DNA of 64,000 nt from Mesorhizobium sp. (GCF_016793485.1 NZ_JAEULZ010000052.1:1-64000), one strand, 5' to 3'. Shown: positions 34,721-46,349, numbered from the stretch's first letter. Notes: generated by a model from the sequence alone, not told the origin. Translations and numbers: made by a program.

Positions 34721-35730
34721 GCGGTTACGGCGCGCCCGTCCGCCTCGACGCCGGTGACGGCGCCCTTCGGCTCGAAGACATGCAGCCTGAGTTCAGTTGA
34801 AAGCTCAGCGCCGGGTTCCAGCGTCAGCAGCCCGGTGTCACGCGCCTTGGCGTCGGCGAGGCCGGAGCCTGAACGCGTGGTGTTCGGCTCGATGCCGATC
34901 ATCCTGCCACGGCCGTGCCAAGGCGGTTCAGGCGTGCCCTCCAACTCGTACCAGAGCCATGCACAGGGATAGGTCGCCGCATCCCAGGACAGCGCCGCCG
35001 CGATGCGATTGTCCAGCCGGCGGATTGCAGCCCATGCAGGACCCGCAAAATCGTGCAGGTAGCCTGACGCGGCGACGGGCGCGGCCGGCTTCGACAGATC
35101 GACCAGCCCCTGCTTTCCGGGCACCATCGGCCAGTCGCCCTGCCCGCCCGGCGCAAGCGGGTTGGCCGGCGGGTCGTACATGCTGTCCACCGACGCGCGG
35201 GCAGCGTTGGTCGTGATCTCCACGGAACCGTCCACCAGGTCGGACCCGAAGGTCGTGTGCTGGCCCCACATCACCTCGACCGGCCGCGCGCCATCCATGC
35301 GCAGCCGCTCGCGGATCACCAGCATGTCGCCGGACACCTTCAGTTCGCGCTGCATCTCCACCGGCACCGAGAAGAAGCGCCGCGACATGCGGATCGTCTT
35401 GGACGTCGCCGTGAATTCCCAAGGCGAAATCGACCCCTCGCCATGGAAGCCGTGGAAGATCCCTCCAAACTGGCAGGCGTCGCCGCCATTGGGGAAAAGC
35501 AGCGGCCAGCCGCCGGTGAAGCGGGTCAGCCATTCCGGCTCGTCGCGCGCCGCAAAGCTGGCGATCGGCGCATTGACCGCATCCCACGGAGCCTCGCCCA
35601 GCACGGAAAGGTTGGACGGCAGATGCCTGATCTCGGTAATCGTGCCGCCGACGCGCGGATTGACCGTGACCCGCAATTCGCGGCTTTCGATGGCTATGCC
35701 CGGCGGCTCGCGCGTCATCTGCCTGCGCAC
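34717..35730 (-). CDS. aldose 1-epimerase-like (galactose mutarotase superfamily) protein
   Basis: 337 aa beta-sandwich protein. Conserved features include TVNPRVGGTITEIRH, WPLLFPNGGDACQFGG, FHGFHGEG, GQHTTFG and the C-terminal GIEPNTT segment, with His in the HG block and Glu in GIEPN as likely catalytic residues. It would interconvert sugar anomers or bind a hexose. It is the last gene of a minus-strand sugar-uptake operon, one base after the permease stop. Confidence 0.78.
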   Translation of the reverse strand: MRRQMTREPPGIAIESRELRVTVNPRVGGTITEIRHLPSNLSVLGEAPWDAVNAPIASFAARDEPEWLTRFTGGWPLLFPNGGDACQFGGIFHGFHGEGSISPWEFTATSKTIRMSRRFFSVPVEMQRELKVSGDMLVIRERLRMDGARPVEVMWGQHTTFGSDLVDGSVEITTNAARASVDSMYDPPANPLAPGGQGDWPMVPGKQGLVDLSKPAAPVAASGYLHDFAGPAWAAIRRLDNRIAAALSWDAATYPCAWLWYELEGTPEPPWHGRGRMIGIEPNTTRSGSGLADAKARDTGLLTLEPGAELSTELRLHVFEPKGAVTGVEADGRAVTA

Positions 35731-35731
35731 C

Positions 35732-36553
35732 TCACTTGACGGCGCCCGCCATCAGCCCGCGGATGAAGTACTTCTGGAACGAGATGTAGAGAATGAGCAT
35801 CGGGGCGGAGGCGATCACCATGCCGGCCATGGTCAGCGGCACCTGATTGTTGTAGCGCCCCTGGAACACGCTGATGCCGGCCATCAACGTGCGTTTGGCG
35901 TCATCCTGCAGGAAGATGATCGCGATGAGAAGGTCGTTCCACACATAGAGTGAATTGACCACCAACAGGGTTACCAAAGCCGGCGCTGACAGCGGCAGCA
36001 CGATCTTGACCAGGATGATGAAATCATTGGCCCCGTCCATGCGCGCGCTCTCGAACAGTTCGTTCGGCACTGTGCGGAAGAAGGTCGTCAGCAGGTAGAC
36101 CGAGAACGGCGTGATGAGGCCCGCATAGATCAGGATCGCACCCTGATAAGTGCTGATCAAGCCGATGCGCGAATAGAGCACGAAGAGCGGCACGATCATC
36201 ACGATCGGCGGCACCGCCATCAGCGAGGTCGAGATCGCCAGCAGCATGTTGCGCCCCTTGAACTCCATGCGGGCGATGGCGTAGGCGGCAAGGCACGAAA
36301 CGATAGTGCTGATCACTACCGCGCCAGCGACCAGGATCAGGCTGTTCAGCATCCACCACAGAAACGGGCTGTCGAGCAGCACGGCACGGAAGTTTTCCAG
36401 CACCGGCATCGACGGGAAGCCGAGCTTGTCGATCGCGTATTCCTGCTCCGTCTTCAGCGCGGTCGAGATCATGAAGATCGTCGGTACTAGTGCCAGGAAG
36501 GACGCGAACAGCAGGACGGCGTGCTTGGGGAGAGCGGCGAGCAGCTTGTTCAT
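35732..36553 (-). CDS. sugar ABC transporter permease (MalG/UgpE-like)
   Basis: 273 aa, six membrane segments. The EAA loop ESARMDGANDFIILVKIVLPLS lies near residues 165-185 and marks it as a CUT1-type permease. Its ATG overlaps the stop of the MalF-like gene by 4 bases. Together with that permease and the binding protein at 37682 it forms a sugar importer; no ATPase (MsmX/UgpC type) is in this operon, so one encoded elsewhere would have to serve it. Confidence 0.92.
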   Translation of the reverse strand: MNKLLAALPKHAVLLFASFLALVPTIFMISTALKTEQEYAIDKLGFPSMPVLENFRAVLLDSPFLWWMLNSLILVAGAVVISTIVSCLAAYAIARMEFKGRNMLLAISTSLMAVPPIVMIVPLFVLYSRIGLISTYQGAILIYAGLITPFSVYLLTTFFRTVPNELFESARMDGANDFIILVKIVLPLSAPALVTLLVVNSLYVWNDLLIAIIFLQDDAKRTLMAGISVFQGRYNNQVPLTMAGMVIASAPMLILYISFQKYFIRGLMAGAVK

Positions 36554-37434
36554 CGTGTCGCCTCGTCCTGTGCGGCGCGACGACGCGCCCTGAACAACGG
36601 GAAGATCAGCGCCACCGACACGAGGAAGAGCATGACCGACGCCGCCGAGGCGATGCCGGGCAGGCTGGTGCGGATCAGCGCATTGAAGATGTAGAACTCG
36701 ACGACCACGGTGGCCGTACCCGGCCCGCCGCGCCCGCCGCCGATGACGTAGACATAGGCGAAGACGGCCGACAGCATGGTGATCGTGCTGACCACGACGA
36801 AGAATTCGATGACGCCGCGCATCTGCGGCAGGATGATGTAGCGCGCGCGCTGCCACCAGTTGGCGCCTTCCAGCTTCGCCGCCTCGATGACGGACTCGTC
36901 CAGGCTCATCATGCGCGCGAGGAAGAGGATGATGCCAAGCGCGCTCTCGCGCCAGATGATCAGGATCATCACGGTCCAAAGCGCCACATCCGACGAACCG
37001 ATCCAGTCGAGCGCCATGAAGTCGAGGCTCAGCCAGCGCAGAACCTCGTTCACCGGGCCGCTGAACTGGAACATGCGCTTCATGACCACGGCGATGATCG
37101 GGATCGCCAGCACGAAGGGCACGAAGACGATGATCCGGTAGAGCTTCCAGCCGGCAACCCGCTCGTAGAGCAGGATCGCCACCAGAAGCGAGACGATCAC
37201 CATCACCGGGATGGCGAGCAGCAGCTGCACATTGTGCAGCACGGATTCCCAGAACAGATCCTGGCCCAGCACGAGCTGGTAGTTGCGAAAGCCGATCCAC
37301 GGCCCGTCGATGCCGCGCACCATCTTGAAGCTGAACTCGAAGATGCGCACCAGCGGGTAGCCGAACACGAAGGCGATCAGCAGCACCAGCGGCGCGACAT
37401 AGAGATAGGGCGTGAGCCGTGACGTTCTGGTCAT
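36550..37434 (-). CDS. sugar ABC transporter permease (MalF/UgpA-like)
   Basis: 294 aa, six membrane segments beginning at LYVAPLVLLIAFVFGYP. The EAA loop ESVIEAAKLEGANWWQ lies near residues 180-195. The gene follows the binding-protein gene, separated from it by a 247-base spacer that is filled by an inverted-repeat element (37478-37635). Confidence 0.92.
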   Translation of the reverse strand: MTRTSRLTPYLYVAPLVLLIAFVFGYPLVRIFEFSFKMVRGIDGPWIGFRNYQLVLGQDLFWESVLHNVQLLLAIPVMVIVSLLVAILLYERVAGWKLYRIIVFVPFVLAIPIIAVVMKRMFQFSGPVNEVLRWLSLDFMALDWIGSSDVALWTVMILIIWRESALGIILFLARMMSLDESVIEAAKLEGANWWQRARYIILPQMRGVIEFFVVVSTITMLSAVFAYVYVIGGGRGGPGTATVVVEFYIFNALIRTSLPGIASAASVMLFLVSVALIFPLFRARRRAAQDEATR

Positions 37435-37477
37435 GATTTGTTTGTTTGATTTGCGGGCGAGCTTGTCGCCCTACGTT

Positions 37478-37635
37478 GCCCCCCTCTGTCCTGCCGGACA
37501 TCTCCCCCACAGGTGGGGAGATTTGCCAGCGGCGAGTGCGGCACCCAAGTTGGAACGCCTGCGATTTGCACGAACGAAAATGACAGTCCAATCTCCCCCC
37601 TTGTGGGGGAGATGTCCGGCAGGACAGAGGGGGGC
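37478..37635. mobile_element. 158-base GC-rich inverted-repeat element (MITE-like)
   Basis: Two 46-base arms (37478-37523 and 37590-37635) are reverse complements with 2 mismatches, around a 66-base centre without coding sense. The arms contain CCTCTGTCCTGCCGGACAT and a G/C-run hairpin. No target-site duplication was proven. It sits inside a transport operon, between the binding-protein and permease genes, where a hairpin could lower permease expression or protect the binding-protein mRNA. Elements of this look recur in related genomes as I remember them. Confidence 0.75.
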
Positions 37636-37681
37636 GCGACGAAGCGCCCACCCTTGATCAGTCCAAACACCGGCTTCCCGA

Positions 37682-39025
37682 TCAGCTGGCCGAAAGGTCG
37701 ACGACCCACTTCTGGTAGTTCTCGACCAGATCGGGGTTGAACTCGCGCCACTCCTTGGCGGTGTTGGCCGCCAGTTCGCCGGCCTGCTCGCCGGTCATCG
37801 AGCCCTGCACGATCTGCTGGCCTGTCGGGATGGCGGCGCGCTCGTAGAACTGGCCGGGCATCACGTTGGTGACGTTGGAGATGTTCTTGCCCAGGCCCCA
37901 CGTCTCCCACATCGAACGCACCGTTGCGTCGGTAATGACGCTCGAGTCGAAGGTCGTGTTGGACGGGATCCAGCCGGTCGCGTCCCAGAACGCCTTCAGC
38001 TGCTCCGGCGAATTGAGGAACTCGAGGAAGGCGGCCGCTGCCTTCGGGTCCTCGGCGTTGGACGAGATGCCCAGGCCCTGTACGTCGAGCAGCGGCGTGC
38101 CGGCGAGCTTGCCCTTGCCGAACACCGGCATGACCATGACGCCGATCTCGCCGTTGGCGGTCTTGAGGTCGGCGGGCAGGCGCGTGCCGATCGACTGGCC
38201 CATTGCGAGCTTGCCTGCCGGGACGAGGTCGATGCCGGGATAGAGTTCCAGCGACGACATGTCGGCGTTCAGGTAGCCCTTGGTCTTCAGCTCTTCCAGC
38301 TTCGTCCAGTGCTCGTGATACTTCGGATCGCGGAAGTCCTTGTCGCCGATGAAGAGCTCGACGGCCTCGCCGACCGTGTCGAGGTTCTGCGGCAGCGCAT
38401 GGCTGATGTACCACTCCGACCAGTAGCCGTCCTGGATGCCGCCGCCGAGCGGTTCGATGCCGGCAGTCTTCAGCGCTTCGCAGGCCACCAGAAGTTCGTC
38501 CCAGGTCTTTGGCGGCGCGTTCGGATCGAGCTTGACCTGCTCGAACAGCTTCTTGTTGTAGATCCAGAGCATCGGCAGCGGATACCAGCCGACGCGATAG
38601 GTATCGCCGCCGAAATTAGACAACGCCGTTGGCGTCGAGGCGGTCAGGATTTCTGGCTTGATCAGTTCCTTGAGGCCCTTGAGATAGCCGAACCACACGC
38701 TTTCCATGTGGTAGATGCCGTTCCAGAGATACTGGATGTCAGGCGCGTTGCCTGCGGCGGCGGCGGTCTGGAACTGCGAAATGACAACGGCGGTGTCCTG
38801 CAGCATCGGCTTGATGGTCGCTTCCTTGTAGGCGGCCACCGCGCCGTCGACGACCTTCTGCAGGCCGGGCAGTTCCTGCTCGCCCCACCACCACCAGTCC
38901 ATGGTGAGCTGCTGGGCGCGCGCCGAGCCCGGCAGCATGCCTCCGAGCGCGGAGCCCGCGCCGAGCGCCAGTCCCATTTTCATCAATTCGCGGCGGGAAA
39001 GATCCCATGCCTTTTTTTCTGTCAT
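37682..39025 (-). CDS. sugar ABC transporter substrate-binding protein (family 1, Tat-exported)
   Basis: 447 aa. The N-terminus has a twin-arginine signal (SRRELMKMG, then a hydrophobic stretch ending GSARA), so it is probably exported folded by Tat. The mature part shows the binding-protein type 1 fold with WGEQELPGL, YNKKLFEQV and WDELLVACEALK segments. Ligand probably a mono- or oligosaccharide. It follows the SDR gene by 31 bases and heads the permease genes. Confidence 0.92.
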   Translation of the reverse strand: MTEKKAWDLSRRELMKMGLALGAGSALGGMLPGSARAQQLTMDWWWWGEQELPGLQKVVDGAVAAYKEATIKPMLQDTAVVISQFQTAAAAGNAPDIQYLWNGIYHMESVWFGYLKGLKELIKPEILTASTPTALSNFGGDTYRVGWYPLPMLWIYNKKLFEQVKLDPNAPPKTWDELLVACEALKTAGIEPLGGGIQDGYWSEWYISHALPQNLDTVGEAVELFIGDKDFRDPKYHEHWTKLEELKTKGYLNADMSSLELYPGIDLVPAGKLAMGQSIGTRLPADLKTANGEIGVMVMPVFGKGKLAGTPLLDVQGLGISSNAEDPKAAAAFLEFLNSPEQLKAFWDATGWIPSNTTFDSSVITDATVRSMWETWGLGKNISNVTNVMPGQFYERAAIPTGQQIVQGSMTGEQAGELAANTAKEWREFNPDLVENYQKWVVDLSAS

Positions 39026-39056
39026 TGTTCAGATCCCCTGTGGTTATGCGTTGTTG

Positions 39057-39851
39057 TCAGAATGTGCTCATCAGGCCGCCGTCGACCACAAGCAACTGGC
39101 CGGTCATGTAGCGGCAATAATCTGATGCGAGGAAAACCACCGAGCCCGAGACATCCTCGGGATAGCCGGTGCGTCCGAGCGGTATCTTGCGGCGGCGGAC
39201 ATACCATTCGTGGAAGTCCGGCGTGTCGGCTTCGTCTACGCCGTTCACGACCGACATCGGCGTCGCCATGAAGCCGGGCGCCACCGAATTGACCAGGATG
39301 TTGTAAGGCCCAAGCTCGACAGCCATCGACTTCGTATAGGTGATGATCGCACCCTTGGCCGCGTTGTAGGGGCCTGTCTCGCCGCTCGACGCGAAACCCT
39401 GGATCGAGGCGATGTGGATGATGCGGCCGCTCTGCTGCTTCACCATCTGCGGCGCGACCAGCTTGCTGCCCATGTAGACGGCCTCGAGATTGATGGCGAT
39501 GGTGCGCCGCCAGTTCTCCAGCGTGTCGTTCAGGATCGTGTGCGTCGGCGGGTTGATCGCAGCGTTGTTGACCAGCGCATCGATGCGGCCAAGCCTGTCT
39601 ATCACCTCGGAGACAACCGCGCCGTAGCGGTCGTAGTCGGTGACGTCGAGCGCATAGGGAAACGCCTTCCCTCCGGCAGCCTCGATCTCGCTAGCCACCG
39701 CCTCGGCATTCGCCGCATTGCGCTCCAGCAGCACGACACGAGCACCTTCGCGCGCCATCTCCAGCGAAACCGCCCGGCCCAGTCCCTGACCGGCGCCAGT
39801 GACGAGGCAGACCCTGTCGTCCAGCAAACCCAAAACGCCACCTCTTCGCAT
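39057..39851 (-). CDS. SDR-family sugar/alcohol dehydrogenase
   Basis: 264 aa classical SDR: TGAGQGLG cofactor loop, NNAAIN, catalytic Ser in IIHIASIQG and YNAAK (YxxxK), ending in a VDGG motif. It likely oxidises the sugar or sugar acid brought in by the transporter it is linked to. The start is uncertain: the ATG at 39851 lacks a clear ribosome site and a TTG a few codons later has AGAGG upstream. A palindrome (39891-39906) lies 40 bases upstream. Confidence 0.88.
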   Translation of the reverse strand: MRRGGVLGLLDDRVCLVTGAGQGLGRAVSLEMAREGARVVLLERNAANAEAVASEIEAAGGKAFPYALDVTDYDRYGAVVSEVIDRLGRIDALVNNAAINPPTHTILNDTLENWRRTIAINLEAVYMGSKLVAPQMVKQQSGRIIHIASIQGFASSGETGPYNAAKGAIITYTKSMAVELGPYNILVNSVAPGFMATPMSVVNGVDEADTPDFHEWYVRRRKIPLGRTGYPEDVSGSVVFLASDYCRYMTGQLLVVDGGLMSTF

Positions 39852-39890
39852 TCATCAGGACTGGCCGTCGCCTGCCCGCCATCAGCACTC

Positions 39891-39906
39891 GTCCAGAATG
39901 TTGGAC
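39891..39906. promoter_or_regulatory. palindrome GTCCAGAATGTTGGAC in the SDR/lactonase divergent region
   Basis: Arms GTCCA and TGGAC enclose 6 bases. The layout is TCCR-N6-YGGA, like the TCCG/CGGA palindromes at 48954, 51061 and 56596, though the arms differ by one base. Possible operator for the IclR protein or a relative. Confidence 0.4.
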
Positions 39907-40016
39907 CTTGCTCTGATATGCCGGAAGATACTAGACTTGCGCCGAAAGTTCCGTCAAGGGCGAAGCCCTTCACGAGACACGTGCTTCCCGCACGAAACCG
40001 CTCCAGAGGATAGCGC

Positions 40017-40871
40017 ATGCCCGACGAATCCCAAACGCTGCAGCTTGCCAACATCGGATACGCCTTCGACCATCCCGAGGCCGTCGCCTGGGGACCTGAC
40101 GGATATGCTTATGCCGGCGGCGAGGCAGGTCAGCTCTATCGCTACAAGCTGGATGGTTCGGGCATCGAGGAAGTCGCGCGCGTGGCCGGCGGTTTCCTGC
40201 TTGGGCTGGCGCATGATGCGGCCGGCAACACCTACGCCTGCGACGACCGCTCCGCCTGCGTGCATCGTATAACGCCGGGCGGCGCTGTCGGCACCTATGC
40301 CAATGGCAATGATACGCAGAAGATGCGCGTTCCGAACTATCCTGTGTTCGACGACCATGGCAATCTCTACGTATCCGACTCCGGCTCGTGGGGCGCGAAG
40401 GACGGTTTCGTCTGGAAGGTCGCGCCGGGTGGCAAGGCCGAAATCTGGGACCGGCAGGCGAACGGCTTTTCAAACGGCATGTGCCTGTCGCCTGACGGGA
40501 AATGGCTCTACGTGGTGGAGTCCTGCCCGCCGCTCATTTCTCGGGTGGAAATTCGCGGCGACGGCAGCGCCGGCCGCCGCGAGGTGGTTGTCGAACTGCC
40601 GCGCAATGTGCCGGATGGCGTCGCCTTCGACGCAGCCGGCGACCTCTACATCAGCCTCTACAATCCCAACATCATCTATCGCTTCACCACGAAGGGCGAA
40701 CTGGTCACGCTCTACGACGACTGGGAACAGCTCATGCTTGTCGCGCCGACCAACATAGCCTTCGGCGGACCGGACATGAAGACGCTGATCATCGCCTCGC
40801 TCTGCGGCTGGTCGGTGCACACCGCGCCGATGGCCGTTGCAGGCGTACCGGTGCGTTATCCGAAGATCTGA
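40017..40871 (+). CDS. SMP-30/gluconolactonase-family protein
   Basis: 284 aa six-bladed beta-propeller. It shows regular blade repeats (HPEAVAWGPDGYAYAGG, GLAHDAAGNTYACDD, NYPVFDDHGNLYVSDS, PDGVAFDAAGDLYIS) with Glu and Asn/Asp positions that bind the catalytic divalent metal in the family. It would hydrolyse an aldonolactone to the open acid, which the neighbouring dehydratase-like enzymes could then use. AGAGGA precedes the ATG. It is the only plus-strand gene among the surrounding minus-strand catabolic genes. Confidence 0.85.
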   Translation: MPDESQTLQLANIGYAFDHPEAVAWGPDGYAYAGGEAGQLYRYKLDGSGIEEVARVAGGFLLGLAHDAAGNTYACDDRSACVHRITPGGAVGTYANGNDTQKMRVPNYPVFDDHGNLYVSDSGSWGAKDGFVWKVAPGGKAEIWDRQANGFSNGMCLSPDGKWLYVVESCPPLISRVEIRGDGSAGRREVVVELPRNVPDGVAFDAAGDLYISLYNPNIIYRFTTKGELVTLYDDWEQLMLVAPTNIAFGGPDMKTLIIASLCGWSVHTAPMAVAGVPVRYPKI

Positions 40872-40883
40872 GGGCCAAAGCCA

Positions 40884-41038
40884 ACCTCCCCTTGAGGGGA
40901 GGTCGGTGAGCGAAGCTCGCCGGGTGGGGTGCCCGAAGACGACGCTCGGCGCTGCTGTCAAACTCGAGTTTCAGGCGAGGCTACCCCACCCGTCCAACCG
41001 CCTTGCGGCGGCTGTCCACCCTCCCCGCAAGGGGAGGG
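40884..41038. repeat. 155-base composite GC-rich inverted repeat
   Basis: Two short hairpins, CCTCCCC-TTGA-GGGGAGG at the left and CCTCCCC-GCAA-GGGGAGG at the right, flank inverted GGGTGGGGT / ACCCCACCC arms. It fills the gap between the convergent lactonase and dehydratase-like genes and could act as a two-way terminator. The element at 63623-63750 has the same plan. Confidence 0.7.
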
Positions 41039-41050
41039 GAAATTCCCGCG

Positions 41051-42226
41051 TTAAATCTTCGGCGTCCGGTACAACACCTTGCCCTTCACCAAAATCTCGG
41101 CGTCGACGAGATACTTCTTGATGCCTTCGGCACTCATGGTGATGCCGAGGCCTGGCGCGGCCGGAACGTTGACCTCGCCATTGGCGTCCGGCGTCAGGTG
41201 CGTCTCCGTCATGTCCCAGGCAACCGACTTCGGCGCGAAGGGATATTCGCAGATGACGTCCTGCTCCAATCCGGCAAAGGGCTGGATCGAGGCGGACAGC
41301 GCCATATGCGACGTGAAGGTGTGGTTGACATAGGTCACGCCACGCGCGCTCGCATAGTCCGCAACCTCCTTGGCCGGACCGATGCCGCCGATGCGGCCGC
41401 AGTCGATCTGGATGAAGGACACCTTGCCATAGTCGATGAGCTGGCGCGCCATGTGGACGTTGTGCGAGGCCTCGCCGCCCGCGAGCTTGATCTTGCCTGA
41501 GCGTCCAGCGAGCTTGCCATAGGCATCGTAGGCGCCGCCGTGGAATGGCTCTTCCAGCCAGATCGCCCCGACCTCCTCGAGTGCCGGGATGCGCGCCGCC
41601 GCCGCATCCACGTCCTCGCGGAAAATCTGACCGGCGTCGATCAGCAGCTTTCCTTCCGGGCCGATGCCCTCTCGCGCCGCCATGAGATGATCGCGATCGA
41701 CGGCGACGCTGCCGCGTCCGAATGGACCCCAGCCGCACTTCACGGCGCGGTAGCCCTTGTCGCGCGCCGACTTGCAGCCCGCCAGAGTCTCGGCCGGCGT
41801 GTCGCCGAAAAGTTGCGAGGCGTAGGGGAGCTTCGGATAGGCTCGTCTGTAGCCCAGCAGTTCGTAGACCGGCGCGTTGCGCTTCCTGCCGAGCACGTCC
41901 CACAGCGCCATCTCGATGCCGGACCACGTGTGCGCGGCCTGCAGGAGGTCCATGCACTCATATTCAATCGCAGCGGCAAGTGCGGCGATGTCGGCGGGCG
42001 AATCGACCTTCTTGCCGAGCACCACCACCTCCAGCGGCTTGCAGGCGCCGTGCGACATCGGAGCGACATAGGCCGCGATGGAGGTGAGCGGCGACGCCTC
42101 GCACTCACCCCAGCCGGTCACGCCGTCCGCGATGACCCGGACAAGGAGTGCGTCCTGGCTACCATCGCCGATATCCTCGACGACGGGCATGGACAGGTAG
42201 AAGAAATCAACGGCTTCGATAGGCAT
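41051..42226 (-). CDS. enolase-superfamily (mandelate racemase/muconate lactonising) enzyme 1
   Basis: 391 aa. The capping domain is followed by a barrel with likely metal ligands in LLIDAG (Asp), WLEEPF (Glu) and LAGGEA (Glu), and with Asp in IDCGRIGG and His in YVNHTF as the Asp-His dyad of the MR subgroup. The usual KxK position reads AVKCG, so only the first Lys is kept. Probably a sugar-acid dehydratase; substrate unknown. The ATG at 42226 is preferred over longer in-frame starts that run towards enzyme 2. Least similar of the four MR-like proteins here. Confidence 0.85.
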   Translation of the reverse strand: MPIEAVDFFYLSMPVVEDIGDGSQDALLVRVIADGVTGWGECEASPLTSIAAYVAPMSHGACKPLEVVVLGKKVDSPADIAALAAAIEYECMDLLQAAHTWSGIEMALWDVLGRKRNAPVYELLGYRRAYPKLPYASQLFGDTPAETLAGCKSARDKGYRAVKCGWGPFGRGSVAVDRDHLMAAREGIGPEGKLLIDAGQIFREDVDAAAARIPALEEVGAIWLEEPFHGGAYDAYGKLAGRSGKIKLAGGEASHNVHMARQLIDYGKVSFIQIDCGRIGGIGPAKEVADYASARGVTYVNHTFTSHMALSASIQPFAGLEQDVICEYPFAPKSVAWDMTETHLTPDANGEVNVPAAPGLGITMSAEGIKKYLVDAEILVKGKVLYRTPKI

Positions 42227-42254
42227 GCGATAGGTCCTTGAACAGTTCTTGAGG

Positions 42255-43423
42255 TCAGACGCGGAAAGTGTTGAGTGCGTTCTCGTCGATAGTGACGCCG
42301 AGGCCGGGCTTGGTCGGCAGCGGGATATATCCATCGACAATCGGGAGTTCTTCCGAGCAGAGGTCGCGGCGCAGGCGTGAGTCGGCCAGCTCGCGTGGAA
42401 GGCATTCTATATGGGTGCAGGTCGGCGACACCACGGAAAGATGCGCTGATGCCGCGATGCCGATCGCCGACTTCCAGCAATGCGGCACGACCAGCAAGCC
42501 ATGGTCGGCGGCATGCTGCGCGACTCGGCGCGCCTCGGTCAGTCCGCCGACGCGGCCGACATCAGGCTGCGCGACATCCAGCCCGCCGGCCCGGAACAGC
42601 TCAAGGAACTCGAAACGCGTGTTCAGCCATTCGCCGGCCGCCACGCGCATCGGCGAGGCATGAACCAGCTTGGCGTAGCCCTCGACATCGTCGGAGGGCA
42701 GCGGCGTCTCGATGAAGAAGATGTCCTGGTCGGCGAACATCTCGACGGCGCGCAGCGCCTCCTTCCAGTCGCGCCAGGCATAGGCGACATCGACCATCAC
42801 CGTGATCTCGGGTCCTATCGCCTCGCGACACGCCCGCACGATCCTCGCGATCTCTCGGTCGTCCTCGATCTGCAGCGAATTGTGCGAATAAGGCCCCTTG
42901 GTGCAGACCTCCAGCTTCACGGCGCGAAAACCGAGTTCCTTGGCCTTGACCGCGCGTTCGACGAGGATGCGCGTGTAGGTGTCGAGGTCGTCGCCTTCCG
43001 GCAGCAGCGAGGCGTAGGGCGTGATCTTGTTGGGATTGACCGCGCCGCCGAGCAATTGCCAGCAGGGTTTGCCCTCGATCTTGCCACGCAAATCCCAAAG
43101 CGCCATGTCGAGCGCGCCGATGGCGCAGATGCCGAGCCCGCGCCGACCGGTCATGGCGGAGCCCTTGTACATGCGGTCCCAGAGGCCCTCGACGTCTGTC
43201 GGATCGGCGCCGACAAGCATCTCGGTCAGGCCAAGGCCCATGATGTGCGTGCCGCGCGCCTCGATCATGGCGCGCGCCACCCATGGATTGGTGTCGGTCT
43301 CGCCGATGCCGACGTGTCCCTCGTCGGTGTGGATCTTCACGACCAGGTTATCCTGCGCGGACGAGTTTGCGTCCGCTCGGTAGTCCGGCACCAGCAGGAC
43401 AAAACATTCGATTTTGGTGATCT

Positions 43424-43427
<4 letters not shown>
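42255..43427 (-). CDS. enolase-superfamily (mandelate racemase/muconate lactonising) enzyme 2
   Basis: 390 aa. Landmark residues: AVKLEV (Lys of the KxK position, second Lys replaced by Glu), VMVDVAYAW, FFIETPLP and VAAGEW as metal ligands, QPDVGRVGG and VVPHCWKS as the Asp-His dyad. This points to an MR-type acid sugar dehydratase or cycloisomerase. The ATG overlaps the end of the double-ATPase gene by 4 bases, so the enzyme is made with the Dpp-type importer, whose cargo is probably its substrate. Confidence 0.9.
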
Positions 43428-45445
<2,018 letters not shown>

Positions 45446-46348
45446 CTACTGCACCCCGAGCTTGACGGTGCGGCCGAGGATGCGCGCCAGCCCCTCGGTG
45501 AAAAGGTTCAGCCCGACGACGAGCGACGCCAGCATCAGGCCCGGCCCGAGCACAGTTATCGGCGTGACCATGATGAGCGCGCGGTTCTCGCTGATCATCA
45601 AGCCCCATTCCGGCGTCGGCGGCCGAAGGCCGAAGCCGAGGAAGCCGAGCGAGCCGATCAGGACGGGCGCATATCCGGCACGCAACGCGAACTCGACCAG
45701 CAGCACGCTCGTCGCATTCGGCAGCAATTCGCGCCGCATCACCGACCACGCGCTTTCGCCACGCAGCCGCGCCACCGTCACATAGTCGCGCGTGGCGATA
45801 TCGACGGCGACCGAGCGAGCCATGCGCGCGATGCGCGGCGCATAGACCAGCGCCACCACGAGCACGATAAGGACGGGATTGCCTGACAGTTCCGGCCCGG
45901 CAGCGGCAATCGCGATCAGCGCCAGCACGAGGAAAGGAATGCTGATCAACGCCTCAAGGAAGCGCTGCAGGATTTCGTCGAACCAGCCGCCGACATAGCC
46001 CGACAACAGGCCCAGCACCGCGCCGACGACCAGTCCGAGCAAGGTGCCGGAAAGCGACAGCAGGATGACGATATGCGCGCCATAGACGACGCGGCTGAAG
46101 ATATCGCGGCCGAGTTGGTCGACGCCGAAGGGATGCGCCCAACTCATACCCGAAAGCGGCCTGCCGGTGCCCATCTGCGAGTAGCCGTAGGGCGCCCAGA
46201 ACGGTCCCGTCGCGGCCAGAACGAAATGGATAAGCAGGATGATGAGGCCTATGCGGAAGGAGAGCGGCGTCTGGCGCCACAGCACGAACAGCGACGACAG
46301 GCTGCGCGTCGATCGGGCGGGCGGTGCGGAGAGCGTTTCGATGCTCAT
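45446..46348 (-). CDS. ABC importer permease (DppC-like)
   Basis: 300 aa, N-terminal cytoplasmic tail then six membrane segments. It carries the DppC-family HPFGVDQLGRDIFSRVVYGA motif near residue 70 and the EAA-like RLRGESAWSVMRRELLPNA loop. Pairs with the DppB-like permease one base upstream and the fused ATPase immediately downstream. Confidence 0.93.
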   Translation of the reverse strand: MSIETLSAPPARSTRSLSSLFVLWRQTPLSFRIGLIILLIHFVLAATGPFWAPYGYSQMGTGRPLSGMSWAHPFGVDQLGRDIFSRVVYGAHIVILLSLSGTLLGLVVGAVLGLLSGYVGGWFDEILQRFLEALISIPFLVLALIAIAAAGPELSGNPVLIVLVVALVYAPRIARMARSVAVDIATRDYVTVARLRGESAWSVMRRELLPNATSVLLVEFALRAGYAPVLIGSLGFLGFGLRPPTPEWGLMISENRALIMVTPITVLGPGLMLASLVVGLNLFTEGLARILGRTVKLGVQ

Positions 46349-46349
46349 C

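Noticed and set aside
35732-37651. A 639-codon minus-strand open frame suggesting a fusion
   Set aside because: The true permease starts at 36553; the rest overlaps the MalF-like gene in another frame and has no domain features.
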